DNA from: Cyanobium sp. FGCU52
GTDB lineage: Bacteria; Cyanobacteriota; Cyanobacteriia; PCC-6307; Cyanobiaceae
DNA length: 64,000 nt
NCBI GenBank assembly: GCA_024958715.1
Contig: JANWUS010000058.1
Span: 1-64,000 of the forward strand
Direction of reading: 5' to 3'
Both the position numbers and the translations under genes were made by a program. Under the pieces are notes generated by a model. It searched no databases. It had not been told where the DNA came from and saw only the letters and a program-made list of their open reading frames with translations. Positions 19,230 through 27,850 of this stretch are shown here, in pieces; position 1 is the first letter of the stretch, and the number at the start of each line of letters is the position of its first letter.

Positions 19230-20260
19230 GTTCATTTCCGGAAACCCTGCTGTCGAGGCCGCTGCTGTTCCGGCCTGATCTGGCGATCACCGACACCGAT
19301 GTCGATGCGCTGGCCGAACGGCTGGCCCTGGCGATGAAGCTCTGCGACTTCGAGCGCATCGGATCGCCCGCGTCGTTTCTCTACAGGGCCAGCACCGTCA
19401 CGGTGGGTGATCTGGTGGCGAGCACGGGCTTTCACAGCCCGATGCGTGTCGTCACCGAGGAAACACCCCGCGCCACGGTCATCCTGGCCCAGGGAGGCGA
19501 CACCACCTTCTTCTATGAGGGCGGATCCCTGCGCTTCGGCGCGGTTCACGACCTGGCCTACCTGCCCGGCTGCGCCTTCGTGGAGCAGTCGAGCTGGATC
19601 AGCGGCGTGCTGTTCTCCGTCGACGTGGATCGGCTGATCCGCACCGCGGCGACGATGGCCGGTCTCCACGGCGGCGCCTACCGACTGCGCCAGCGCCTGC
19701 AGCGCCCCCAGCTGCTCCGTCCCACCCCCGGCAGCAGCGGCATGGAGGTGGTGAAACAGCTGCACACGCTGTTCACCATGCTCGATGCCCCCCGGCTCGA
19801 GCAGGAGCGGCTGCTGGAGTTGCTCGGTCTGGATGATCTGCTGTATCGGGCGATCGCCATGGCCTTCTGCGGCGATCTGATCGGCTCCAGTCCGGAGAAC
19901 GCTCCCGGCCCCAGGGCGATCAAGAGCGCGATCGTGGAGGATCTGCTGGCCTGGATCGAGGCCAATCTCGATCGGCCGATCCGCCTCAGCGATCTGGAGC
20001 AGCGCAGCAGCTATTCCCAGCGCACCCTGCGCAAGGCCTTCCAGGAGCGCTGCGGATGTGGTCCCCATGAGTGGATCCACCGTCAGCGGATGCAGGCCGC
20101 CCGCAACCAGCTGCTCCATGCCCAACCCGGCGACTCCGTCACCTCGATCGCCCGCCGCTGGGGTTACACCCATCTGTCCCAGTTCAGCCGCAATTTTCAG
20201 AGAACCTTCGGGATTTCGCCCTCACGGGTGCTGCGGGAAGCACGTCTGAACCTTCCCTGA
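19226..20260 (+). CDS. AraC-family transcriptional regulator
   Basis: GTG overlaps the HAD stop (GTGA); C-terminal HTH: SYSQRTLRKAFQERCGCGPHEWIHRQRMQAARNQLL...VTSIARRWGYTHLSQFSRNFQRTFGISPSRVLRE. Confidence 0.88.
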   Translation: MSSFPETLLSRPLLFRPDLAITDTDVDALAERLALAMKLCDFERIGSPASFLYRASTVTVGDLVASTGFHSPMRVVTEETPRATVILAQGGDTTFFYEGGSLRFGAVHDLAYLPGCAFVEQSSWISGVLFSVDVDRLIRTAATMAGLHGGAYRLRQRLQRPQLLRPTPGSSGMEVVKQLHTLFTMLDAPRLEQERLLELLGLDDLLYRAIAMAFCGDLIGSSPENAPGPRAIKSAIVEDLLAWIEANLDRPIRLSDLEQRSSYSQRTLRKAFQERCGCGPHEWIHRQRMQAARNQLLHAQPGDSVTSIARRWGYTHLSQFSRNFQRTFGISPSRVLREARLNLP

Positions 20261-20448
20261 GCCGGCGGCAGGGGCGGGCGGCAGCAGGTGTGCAACAAGC
20301 GTGAAGAAATGGTTGGCCTGATGGACGGGCCACGCAGAACACCCATGATCTGTTGCATCGGGCAGCCGCTTCAGCGTTTCTCATCGTCTGGTTCCGGATC
20401 CGTTAACGGCTGCCGATTCCGTTTCGTCCTTTCTCCCGTTCTCCTTCC

Positions 20449-21960
20449 ATGCCCAACGGCAAACCCAACATCCTGATCCTCTGGGGTGATGACATCGGCC
20501 AGAGCAATCTCAGCTGCTACAGCCACGGCCTGATGGGGTATCAGACCCCGAACATCGATCGGGTGGCCAGAGAAGGGGCCAAATTCATCCACTATTACGC
20601 CGAGCAGAGCTGCACGGCGGGCCGCGCCGCCTTCATCACCGGCCAGAGCGTGTTCCGCACCGGCCTCTCCAAGGTGGGCCTGCCGGGCGCCGAACTGGGC
20701 TTCCGGGCCGAGGATCCCACCATCGCCGAACTGCTCAAGCCCCAGGGCTACCGCACCGGCCAGTTCGGCAAGAACCACTTCGGCGACCGCGACGAGCATC
20801 TGCCGACGATGCACGGCTTCGACGAGTTCTTCGGCAATCTCTATCACCTCAACGCCGAGGAAGAGCCCGAACTCCGCGACTATCCCAAGGAAGACGATCC
20901 CGAGTTCCCCAACTTCCGCAAGCGTTTTGCCCCCCGTGGTGTTCTGCACTGCTGGGCCAACGGCGACGGCACCCAGCGCATCGAGAGCACCGGCCCGCTC
21001 ACCCGCAAACGCATGGAGACGGCGGATGACGAGTTCCTGGTGGAGGCCAAGCGTTTCATCCGTGACGCGGTGGCCTCGGGTGAGCCCTTCTTCGTGTGGT
21101 TCAACACCACCCACATGCACTTCCGCACCTATGCACGCCCCCAGGATGTGGGCCGCAGCGGGCGCTGGCAGTCGGAATACCACGACGTGATGATCTATCA
21201 CGACGAATGCATCGGCGAGATGCTCAATCTGCTCGATGAGCTCGGCATCACCGATGACACGATCGTGATGTACAGCACTGACAACGGCCCCCACATGAAC
21301 AGCTGGCCTGATGCCGGCATGACCCCGTTCCGCAGCGAAAAGAACACCAACTGGGAGGGGGCCTTCCGGGTGCCGGCCATGGTGCGCTGGCCCGGCAGGA
21401 TTCCCGCTGGCACCAACATCACAGGCATCTGCAGCCATCTCGACTGGCTGCCCACCCTGCTGGCGGCTGCCGGAGAGCCGGACATCAAGCAGAAGCTGCT
21501 CACGGGCTATCCGGTGGGCAGCAAGACCTTCCGCATCCATCTGGATGGCTACAACATGCTCGACTACTGGACGGGCAAGACCGACAGGAGTCCGCGCAAG
21601 GAGTTCTTCTACTTCTCCGACGACGGCGATCTGGTGGGTCTGCGCTACGACAACTGGAAGTTCGTGTTCAAGGAACAGCGGGAACAGGGCACCTGCCAGA
21701 TCTGGGCCGAACCCTTCGTGGAACTGCGCGTGCCGAAGATCTTCAACCTGCTCACCGATCCCTACGAGCGGGCCGACATCACGTCCAACACCTACTGGGA
21801 CTGGATGTTCGATCACGTGTTCATGCTCGTGCCCGCCCAGACCTACGTGGGCGAGTTTCTCAAGACCTTCGTCGACTATCCCCCGCGCCAGAAGGCCGCC
21901 AGCTTCTCGCTGGAGCGAGTGATGGAGAAGCTCAACAACGCCGTCAGCGGCGGTACCTGA
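20449..21960 (+). CDS. Type I arylsulfatase
   Basis: NILILWGDDIGQ, FGly-type motif SCTAGRAAFITGQ, STDNGPHMNSWPD, GAFRVPAMVRWPG. Confidence 0.9.
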   Translation: MPNGKPNILILWGDDIGQSNLSCYSHGLMGYQTPNIDRVAREGAKFIHYYAEQSCTAGRAAFITGQSVFRTGLSKVGLPGAELGFRAEDPTIAELLKPQGYRTGQFGKNHFGDRDEHLPTMHGFDEFFGNLYHLNAEEEPELRDYPKEDDPEFPNFRKRFAPRGVLHCWANGDGTQRIESTGPLTRKRMETADDEFLVEAKRFIRDAVASGEPFFVWFNTTHMHFRTYARPQDVGRSGRWQSEYHDVMIYHDECIGEMLNLLDELGITDDTIVMYSTDNGPHMNSWPDAGMTPFRSEKNTNWEGAFRVPAMVRWPGRIPAGTNITGICSHLDWLPTLLAAAGEPDIKQKLLTGYPVGSKTFRIHLDGYNMLDYWTGKTDRSPRKEFFYFSDDGDLVGLRYDNWKFVFKEQREQGTCQIWAEPFVELRVPKIFNLLTDPYERADITSNTYWDWMFDHVFMLVPAQTYVGEFLKTFVDYPPRQKAASFSLERVMEKLNNAVSGGT

Positions 21961-21982
21961 GCCGGGCCGTTCCTCTGCCTCC

Positions 21983-22990
21983 ATGTCCTCCCCTCCCTCT
22001 CCGGTCTCCAGCCGCCCGGTCAGCAGGTCCCCCGGACGCCCTCCGGCTCCGGGGATGGTCTGGATCCCGGGGGGGGTGTTCACCATGGGCTCCGATCACC
22101 ACTACCCGGAGGAGGCCCCTGCCCACCGGGTGGAGCTGGAGGGCTTCTGGATCGACCGCGCCCCGGTCACCAATGCCCAGTTCCAGAAGTTCGTGAAGGC
22201 CACCGGCCATGTGACCCTGGCGGAGAGGCCCGCCGATCCCGCCCAGTACCCTGACGCCCTGCCGGAACTGCTGGCCCCGTCGTCGATCGTGTTCGTGCCG
22301 CCCCCCGGGCCGATCGGCAGCGGCGATCCCTACCGCTGGTGGCAGTACGTGCCGGGGGCGAACTGGCGCCATCCGGAGGGGCCGGGCAGTTCGATCAAGG
22401 GCCGCGAGACGCACCCGGTGGTGCATGTCGCCCACGCCGATGCCCTGGCCTACGCGGCCTGGATCGGCAAGCGACTCCCCAGCGAGGCGGAGTGGGAGCG
22501 CGCCGCCCGCGGCGGCCTTGAGGATGCCGAATTCGCCTGGGGGGATGAGCTCCATCCCGGCGGCCGCCCCGTGGCCAACACCTACCAGGGAGAATTCCCC
22601 CATCACAACAGCCGCCTCGATGGATGGGAGCGCACCTCACCGGTGGGCTCGTTCCCCGCCAACAGCTATGGGCTGCTGGACATGATCGGCAACGTCTGGG
22701 AGTGGACCGACGACTGGTACCGCGATCACGCCACCCTGCCGCCCAAGGCTGCGGGGAGTTGCTGCACCCTGCGCGATCCCCGCGGCGGCAGCCAGGAGGA
22801 GAGCGTCGATCCCGCCAGCCAGCATGGAGCGATCCCGCGCAAGGTGGTCAAGGGCGGCTCCTTCCTCTGCGCCCCCAGCTACTGCCGTCGCTACCGGCCG
22901 GCGGCGCGCATGGCCCAGGGCATCGATACTTCCACCTGCCACATGGGCTTCCGTTGTGTGGTGTCCGGCCCCGGGGAGCATCTCCGATGA
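21983..22990 (+). CDS. Formylglycine-generating enzyme (SUMF1/FGE family)
   Basis: FTMGSDHHYPEEAPAHRV, LPSEAEWERAARGG, GNVWEWTDDWY, C-terminal FLCAPSYCRRYRPAAR retaining a Cys-x4-Cys pair, MGFRCV. Confidence 0.9.
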   Translation: MSSPPSPVSSRPVSRSPGRPPAPGMVWIPGGVFTMGSDHHYPEEAPAHRVELEGFWIDRAPVTNAQFQKFVKATGHVTLAERPADPAQYPDALPELLAPSSIVFVPPPGPIGSGDPYRWWQYVPGANWRHPEGPGSSIKGRETHPVVHVAHADALAYAAWIGKRLPSEAEWERAARGGLEDAEFAWGDELHPGGRPVANTYQGEFPHHNSRLDGWERTSPVGSFPANSYGLLDMIGNVWEWTDDWYRDHATLPPKAAGSCCTLRDPRGGSQEESVDPASQHGAIPRKVVKGGSFLCAPSYCRRYRPAARMAQGIDTSTCHMGFRCVVSGPGEHLR

Positions 22991-23106
22991 CCTTGTGTGA
23001 ATGCGGCGGGCCCGGCGTGGACGCCCGCCCGCGACATTCACAAGATGGAGCAAGGCAGATCCCTTGCGAAGTCCTGCCGTTCTTCCTGCACTCCGGGCTT
23101 TCTTCC

Positions 23107-23631
23107 ATGCTCCAGGCTGCGTCCTGTCCGTCGACGTTGCGGCGTCGCTTCCCATGGCCACCGGCCACGGTGCTCCCCCTGGCCGTGCTGGCCGTTCTGG
23201 CTACCGCCGCCCCTGGTCACAGCCAGGCGCTCTACACGCTCGAGACCAAGTGCTCCCTCAAGGGAGCCGCTCCCGTCGCCTGCACCGTCGAGGCCACCGA
23301 CGAGGGGGAGTCCACCCTGTACAAGCACACCATCGGCAACGTGGTGGAAACGGTGCGCATCACCGACAGCCCGGTCACGATGACCCGCTGGGATGAGGCC
23401 AGCCGCACCTGGAAGCGGGTGGGCCAGGCCGAGGCCCGCTTCTCCACCAACACGGTCTGCTTCGACAACCGGCAGCTGTGTGTGGTGAACCCCAACTACC
23501 TCAACAGCGTCCGCGAGGATCGGGCCGGCACCAATCTCGATGGACGGGATCTGGTGATGGTGCACTTCGGTAAGGACGGCAGGGTGGACGCCAGCTGCTA
23601 CGACGATGCCTGCGCCCTGATCAAGAAATGA
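23107..23631 (+). CDS. Hypothetical secreted protein
   Basis: ATG at 23107; signal peptide ending PGHSQA; several Cys residues. Confidence 0.6.
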   Translation: MLQAASCPSTLRRRFPWPPATVLPLAVLAVLATAAPGHSQALYTLETKCSLKGAAPVACTVEATDEGESTLYKHTIGNVVETVRITDSPVTMTRWDEASRTWKRVGQAEARFSTNTVCFDNRQLCVVNPNYLNSVREDRAGTNLDGRDLVMVHFGKDGRVDASCYDDACALIKK

Positions 23632-24671
23632 ACAAGCACGCCGGATTCGCTCTTGCGCTGGCCGGGGTGCTGACCCTTCCGGCCGGCGCAGGCCTGGCCC
23701 TTCCCTCCTCCGGGATCCCCGAGGCGGCCGACGGCGGTGCCACCTTGATCGCCCGAGGCGGCGGTGGTCGTGGCGGCGGCGGCGGCCGTGGTGGCGGCGG
23801 GGGGCGCGGCGGCGGATCGCGTGCCCGCAGCGGCTTCCAGGGATCCGGCGGCAGCAGCCTCGGTCGCGGGTCCTCCCGTCCCACCGGCGGCTGGAGCAGC
23901 GGCACCCGCGGCACCCGCGGTCCGTCCCTGGATCGTCCCGGCGGCGGATCCTTCTCCCGCCCGTCCACGCGCCCCGCGGGTGGTCTGGGGGATCGCCCAT
24001 CCGGTCTGGCGGATCGCACCCCGTCGGGGGGCCGCGACTTCAACCGCGCCGGTGACCGCACCCTCAACCGCAGCGGCGACCTGGGCTCCCGCGACTTCAA
24101 CCGCACAGGCGACCGCACGCTGAACCGGGACGGCAATCGCGACATCAACCGCGATTTCAACCGCGACCTCAACCGCAACGTCAACCGCGATTTCAATCGC
24201 AATGTCGACGTCAACCGCAACGTCGACTGGAACCGGCAGGTCAACATCGGCGATGTCAACCTCCGCCCCGGCTGGGCCCGCCCCGGCTGGGGTGTCGCCC
24301 GACCCTGGAACTACGGCTGGTACGGCGGCTGGGCCACGCCCGCCTGGGGCTGGTGGGGCGCCCGCGCCGCCACCTGGGGCATCGCCTCCCTGGCCACCGC
24401 GTCGGTGATCAATGCCGCGGTTGACAGCGCGGTGAATGCCAACACCACCTACATCGTGGTGCCGAACAGCAGCTACGAGCTCCAGTACGGCACGGTGGAG
24501 CCCTATCCGGCCGGAACGGTGGGCGTTCGCTTCGTGGCGACGCAGGGCGGCAGCAGCTACGAGCTCACGGCCGACTGCCAGACCGGCTACCTCAATGGCC
24601 GCGAACCGGCCAGCGCGGCCGAGGCGGAGCTGGTGAACGCTGCCTGCCAGGTGGCCTTCGGCAACACCTGA
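23628..24671 (+). CDS. Secreted low-complexity protein: Gly/Arg-rich block, Asn-Arg-rich repeats, hydrophobic Trp-rich segment
   Basis: ATGA overlap with upstream gene; GGGGRGGGGGRGGGGGRGGG; RDFNRAGDRTLNR...RDINRDFNRDLNRNVNRDFNRNVDVNRNVDWNRQVN; signal peptide. Confidence 0.65.
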   Translation: MNKHAGFALALAGVLTLPAGAGLALPSSGIPEAADGGATLIARGGGGRGGGGGRGGGGGRGGGSRARSGFQGSGGSSLGRGSSRPTGGWSSGTRGTRGPSLDRPGGGSFSRPSTRPAGGLGDRPSGLADRTPSGGRDFNRAGDRTLNRSGDLGSRDFNRTGDRTLNRDGNRDINRDFNRDLNRNVNRDFNRNVDVNRNVDWNRQVNIGDVNLRPGWARPGWGVARPWNYGWYGGWATPAWGWWGARAATWGIASLATASVINAAVDSAVNANTTYIVVPNSSYELQYGTVEPYPAGTVGVRFVATQGGSSYELTADCQTGYLNGREPASAAEAELVNAACQVAFGNT

Positions 24672-24677
24672 GGGCAG

Positions 24678-24702
24678 GGGCCCGCCCCCAGCGGGCGGGC
24701 CC
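24678..24702. terminator. Perfect 10-bp GC-rich hairpin between convergent genes
   Basis: GGGCCCGCCC-CCAGC-GGGCGGGCCC; no T tract, so only terminator-like. Confidence 0.45.
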
Positions 24703-24713
24703 TATCGCCGTCG

Positions 24714-25133
24714 TCACCAGGGCAGGGGCGTGCGGTTGTTGGCCAGGTTGCAGCCCATCCCCTGACCGAGCAGGGCTCCGAGGGGAACGGCCCAGCTGCG
24801 GCCGTCCTGCCGGGAGGCGCCATAGCCCACGGCGCCGCCCACCAGGCCGCCCACCAACCGGCCCACGTTGCAGCGCTGGGCCGTCTGCGCGTCCACCCAG
24901 CCCGGGGCCACAGGCACCGGGTAGGGGCGCTGGCCATAGGGCACCGCCTGGGAGATGGCGGGGGGCGGAGGGGGCGCAGCCTGGGTCCAGGGTGCGTCGT
25001 AAATGGTGCTCGAGCTGGGCGGGGGCGGGGCGCTCCAGCCGCGGGGGTAGGCCTCCGCCGCCGTCGGGCCGGCCAGCATGCCGAGGCTGGTGAGGGCTCC
25101 GAAGAGCATCCGCCGGGTGGTGAGGAAGGTCAT
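24714..25133 (-). CDS. Small exported Gly-zipper-like protein
   Basis: ATG at 25133; signal peptide MTFLTTRRMLFGALTSLGMLAGPTAAEA; GRLVGGLVGGAVGYGASRQ. Confidence 0.6.
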   Translation of the reverse strand: MTFLTTRRMLFGALTSLGMLAGPTAAEAYPRGWSAPPPPSSSTIYDAPWTQAAPPPPPAISQAVPYGQRPYPVPVAPGWVDAQTAQRCNVGRLVGGLVGGAVGYGASRQDGRSWAVPLGALLGQGMGCNLANNRTPLPW

Positions 25134-25330
25134 GGAGGTGAGAGGAGGTGTGGAGTGGAAAGGTCGGGGCCGGAAGTCCCCCCCGGGAAGCCGGCCCCAA
25201 CACACCTAGACAAGCGAGCCCCTGTGACAGGCCCGTTTCCACGGCGCGCCGAACTGTGACCGGATGCGACCGTGGTCGGATCCGCCTGTCGTGGCCACGC
25301 TGAGAGACGTGGGGAATCAAGGAGAACCCG

Positions 25331-25537
25331 ATGAGCTGGAGCGAACTGGAGCGGCTGGTCGAGGAAGCCGAAACCGATGACGTCATCCGCCGCTCGCTGC
25401 GCCACTGCCGTTCCCGCGTCGAGCTGGTCCTGGCTGCCCGGCGGCTCGGGTACCGCATCACCGATCTGGATCTCTGGCGGGCCTGGCGGCTGCACGGCCG
25501 CGAGCAGCGGGCCGGCGCCGGCGTCATGCTCGGCTGA
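25331..25537 (+). CDS. Nif11-like small protein
   Basis: MSWSELERLVEEAETDDVIRRSLRHCRSRVELVLAARRLGYRITDLDLWRAW fits the Nif11 pattern (paired helices, LGYxIT-xDL). Confidence 0.6.
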   Translation: MSWSELERLVEEAETDDVIRRSLRHCRSRVELVLAARRLGYRITDLDLWRAWRLHGREQRAGAGVMLG

Positions 25538-25552
25538 ACTTGCTTCCTTCCG

Positions 25553-25702
25553 ATGCGCCGTCGCCCCGCAACCCCCGCAACCGATACCGACCCGGCCCGG
25601 GCCGCGCTTGTGGTGCGGCTGCAGATCCTGGCGGCGGTGTTTGTGCCGATGCTGCTGATCGGGATCTGGTTGCAGTCGAAGGGCTTCTTCCAGAGCCCCT
25701 GA
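25553..25702 (+). CDS. 49-aa single-TM small protein (not in the ORF track)
   Basis: MRRRPATPATDTDPARAALVVRLQILAAVFVPMLLIGIWLQSKGFFQSP*, read directly from sequence; TGA at 25700-25702. Confidence 0.5.
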   Translation: MRRRPATPATDTDPARAALVVRLQILAAVFVPMLLIGIWLQSKGFFQSP

Positions 25703-25705
25703 CCC

Positions 25706-26221
25706 TCAGGGCTCCAGCCAGCGGTCGCCGCCCGCGGCCCTCACCAGCGACCCCAGCTGCACCCCGGCGTCGTAGGCCGCCGCATGGAGTTGCTCCTGCT
25801 GCCAGGGGCTGAGGCCATCCCAGAAGGCATGGAAGAGATCGAGAGAGGCCTTGCCCACGCCGATCACCCCCAGAACGCCCAGAGGCAGGCTCAGCCAGGG
25901 GCAGACCAGCAGCAGCAGGGCGAGGGCCAGGCTCACGGCGCTGCCCTCCTTCACCGAGGACCACACCGTCCGCAGGATCAGGCGGCCCTGGGCTCCCCGC
26001 CCCAGTTCCCCCCGCCGCACCATCGCCTCGCTGCGCAGCCCGGTGAGCAGGGCCTGGTAGGCCGCGTACACCATCACCCCGGCCACGGTGGATTCCACAA
26101 GGAACCGGCGGGTGCTCAGCCCCACCGGCCCGCCGCTGAGCTCGAGCCCGGCCAGGCCGGCCAGCGGTGCCGCCTCGAGGCCGGCCTGGGGAACCCGGTA
26201 GGGATCACGTTCGCGGCTCAT
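25706..26221 (-). CDS. Hypothetical membrane protein
   Basis: Internal ATG at 26221 of ORF 25706..27826; TM segments SAVSLALALLLLVCPWLSLPLGVLGVIGVG. Confidence 0.6.
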   Translation of the reverse strand: MSRERDPYRVPQAGLEAAPLAGLAGLELSGGPVGLSTRRFLVESTVAGVMVYAAYQALLTGLRSEAMVRRGELGRGAQGRLILRTVWSSVKEGSAVSLALALLLLVCPWLSLPLGVLGVIGVGKASLDLFHAFWDGLSPWQQEQLHAAAYDAGVQLGSLVRAAGGDRWLEP

Positions 26222-26359
26222 GGCACCACTGCGATGGCAGCGATCTTCGCGCAGGTTTCCGTCCCGCACGAGGGGGGAATCCGCTCCCCCGCCATAGCCT
26301 GGGTGGGGGCGTGGTTTTGGGGCCCCCCTAGGGTGCGATCTGGCTGTTCTCCCCGCACG

Positions 26360-27850
26360 ATGGGCGATGCCGCGTTCTGGGATGGGCGCTACCGCTCCGG
26401 CGGCGATGGCTGGGAGCTCGGTCGCCCGGCGCCTCCCCTGGCCCGGTTCCTGGCCCACCACCCCCTGGCCCCCCGGCCACCGGGCCGGGTGCTGGTGCCC
26501 GGCTGCGGCCGGGGCCACGAGGCCCGCCTGCTGGCCGACCTTGGCTTCACGGTGGTGGGGCTCGATCTGAGCGGTGAAGCCCTGGCGGAGGCGCGACGCT
26601 GGCATGGCGAGGGCCATCCGCGCCTGCGCTGGTGCCAGGGCGACCTGCTCGATCCGCAGCAGAGGTCGGTCCTCGGGCTCAGCCCCTCCTCCTTCCAGGG
26701 GGTGGTGGAGCACACCTGCTTCTGCGCCATCGATCCGGGCCGCCGCACCGACTACCTGGCGGCGGCGGTGGAGCTGCTGGAGCCGGGGGGCTGGCTGCTG
26801 GGGCTGTTCTGGTGCCACGGCTCCCCCGGAGGTCCCCCCTGGGGTGGGGATCCCGACGCGATCGCGGCCCAGCTGCGGGCCGCTGGCCTGGAGCGGGAGA
26901 TCTGGCAGCCCGCCGAGGGCTCGGCCGTCGGACGTGACGGCAGCCCCCGCACCGATGAGTGGCTGGCGCTCTGGCGCAAGCCCCTGGGGGAGGATCCGCC
27001 GCCCCTGACGGCCCGTTCCCTTCGCCCGCCGATCGCCCTCAGCCTGGGGGGCAGTGATTCCGGTGGGGGGGCGGGCATCCAGGCCGATCTGCGCACCTTC
27101 GCCGCCTACGGGGTCCATGGCTGCACCGCCCTGAGCTGCGTCACCGCCCAGAACACCCTCGGGGTCACCCGGGTCGACGTGCTGCCGCCGGAGGCCCTCA
27201 CAGCCCAGGTGGCGGCCGTGGTGGCCGACCTGCCGCCGCGGGCCCTCAAGACCGGCATGCTGCCCAATCGGGCCCTGATCGAGGCGGCGGCGGCGGCCAT
27301 CGCCCCCCTCGACGCGTTCCGGCTGATCGATCCGGTGATGGTGTCGCGGGCGGGGGCGGTGCTGCTGGAGCCCGAGGCGATCAGCGCCATCGTTGAGCAC
27401 CTGCTGCCACTCGCCGACCTGATCACGCCCAACCGCCATGAGGCCGGCCTGCTCACGGGCCTGGCGGTGGAGGGTCCCGCCGACATGGAGCGGGCGGCGG
27501 AGCGGCTGGCGGCCCTGCTGCAGCAGCGGGCCGCCTCGCTGGGCCGGCCCGCCGGCGCGGTGCTGATCAAGGGGGGTGGTGTGGCGGCCTGCCGGGGCCG
27601 CGATCTCTTCTGGGACGCAAGCGGCCCCCGCTGGCTGGTGCGCCCGCCGGTGGACACCCCCCACACCCATGGCAGCGGCTGCACCCTCGGGGCCGCGATC
27701 ACGGCCGGCATCGCCCGCGGTCTGGCGCTGCCGGTGGCCCTGGTGGCGGCCAGGCAGTTCGTGGAAGGGGGCCTGCTCCATTCCCTGGCGATCGGCGGCG
27801 GCCAGGGGCCCCTCTGCCACTGGCATCGCCAGGCCGGGACACTCAGTTGA
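26360..27850 (+). CDS. thiD: TPMT-like SAM methyltransferase fused to hydroxymethylpyrimidine/phosphomethylpyrimidine kinase (ThiD)
   Basis: Single open frame from ATG 26360: [54 protein letters not shown], then [41 protein letters not shown]...LIKGGG...[16 protein letters not shown]. No ATG at the junction. Confidence 0.8.
   Translation: MGDAAFWDGRYRSGGDGWELGRPAPPLARFLAHHPLAPRPPGRVLVPGCGRGHEARLLADLGFTVVGLDLSGEALAEARRWHGEGHPRLRWCQGDLLDPQQRSVLGLSPSSFQGVVEHTCFCAIDPGRRTDYLAAAVELLEPGGWLLGLFWCHGSPGGPPWGGDPDAIAAQLRAAGLEREIWQPAEGSAVGRDGSPRTDEWLALWRKPLGEDPPPLTARSLRPPIALSLGGSDSGGGAGIQADLRTFAAYGVHGCTALSCVTAQNTLGVTRVDVLPPEALTAQVAAVVADLPPRALKTGMLPNRALIEAAAAAIAPLDAFRLIDPVMVSRAGAVLLEPEAISAIVEHLLPLADLITPNRHEAGLLTGLAVEGPADMERAAERLAALLQQRAASLGRPAGAVLIKGGGVAACRGRDLFWDASGPRWLVRPPVDTPHTHGSGCTLGAAITAGIARGLALPVALVAARQFVEGGLLHSLAIGGGQGPLCHWHRQAGTLS

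Noticed and set aside
23757-23820. GGC/GGT-rich stretch as a CRISPR or DNA-level satellite
   Set aside because: In frame it encodes GGGGRGGGGGRGGG of a secreted protein; no spacer-repeat structure.
25784-26359. N-terminal extension of ORF 25784..27850
   Set aside because: Antisense to a membrane-protein gene at 25706..26221; methyltransferase homology starts at ATG 26360. Only the downstream fusion is retained.
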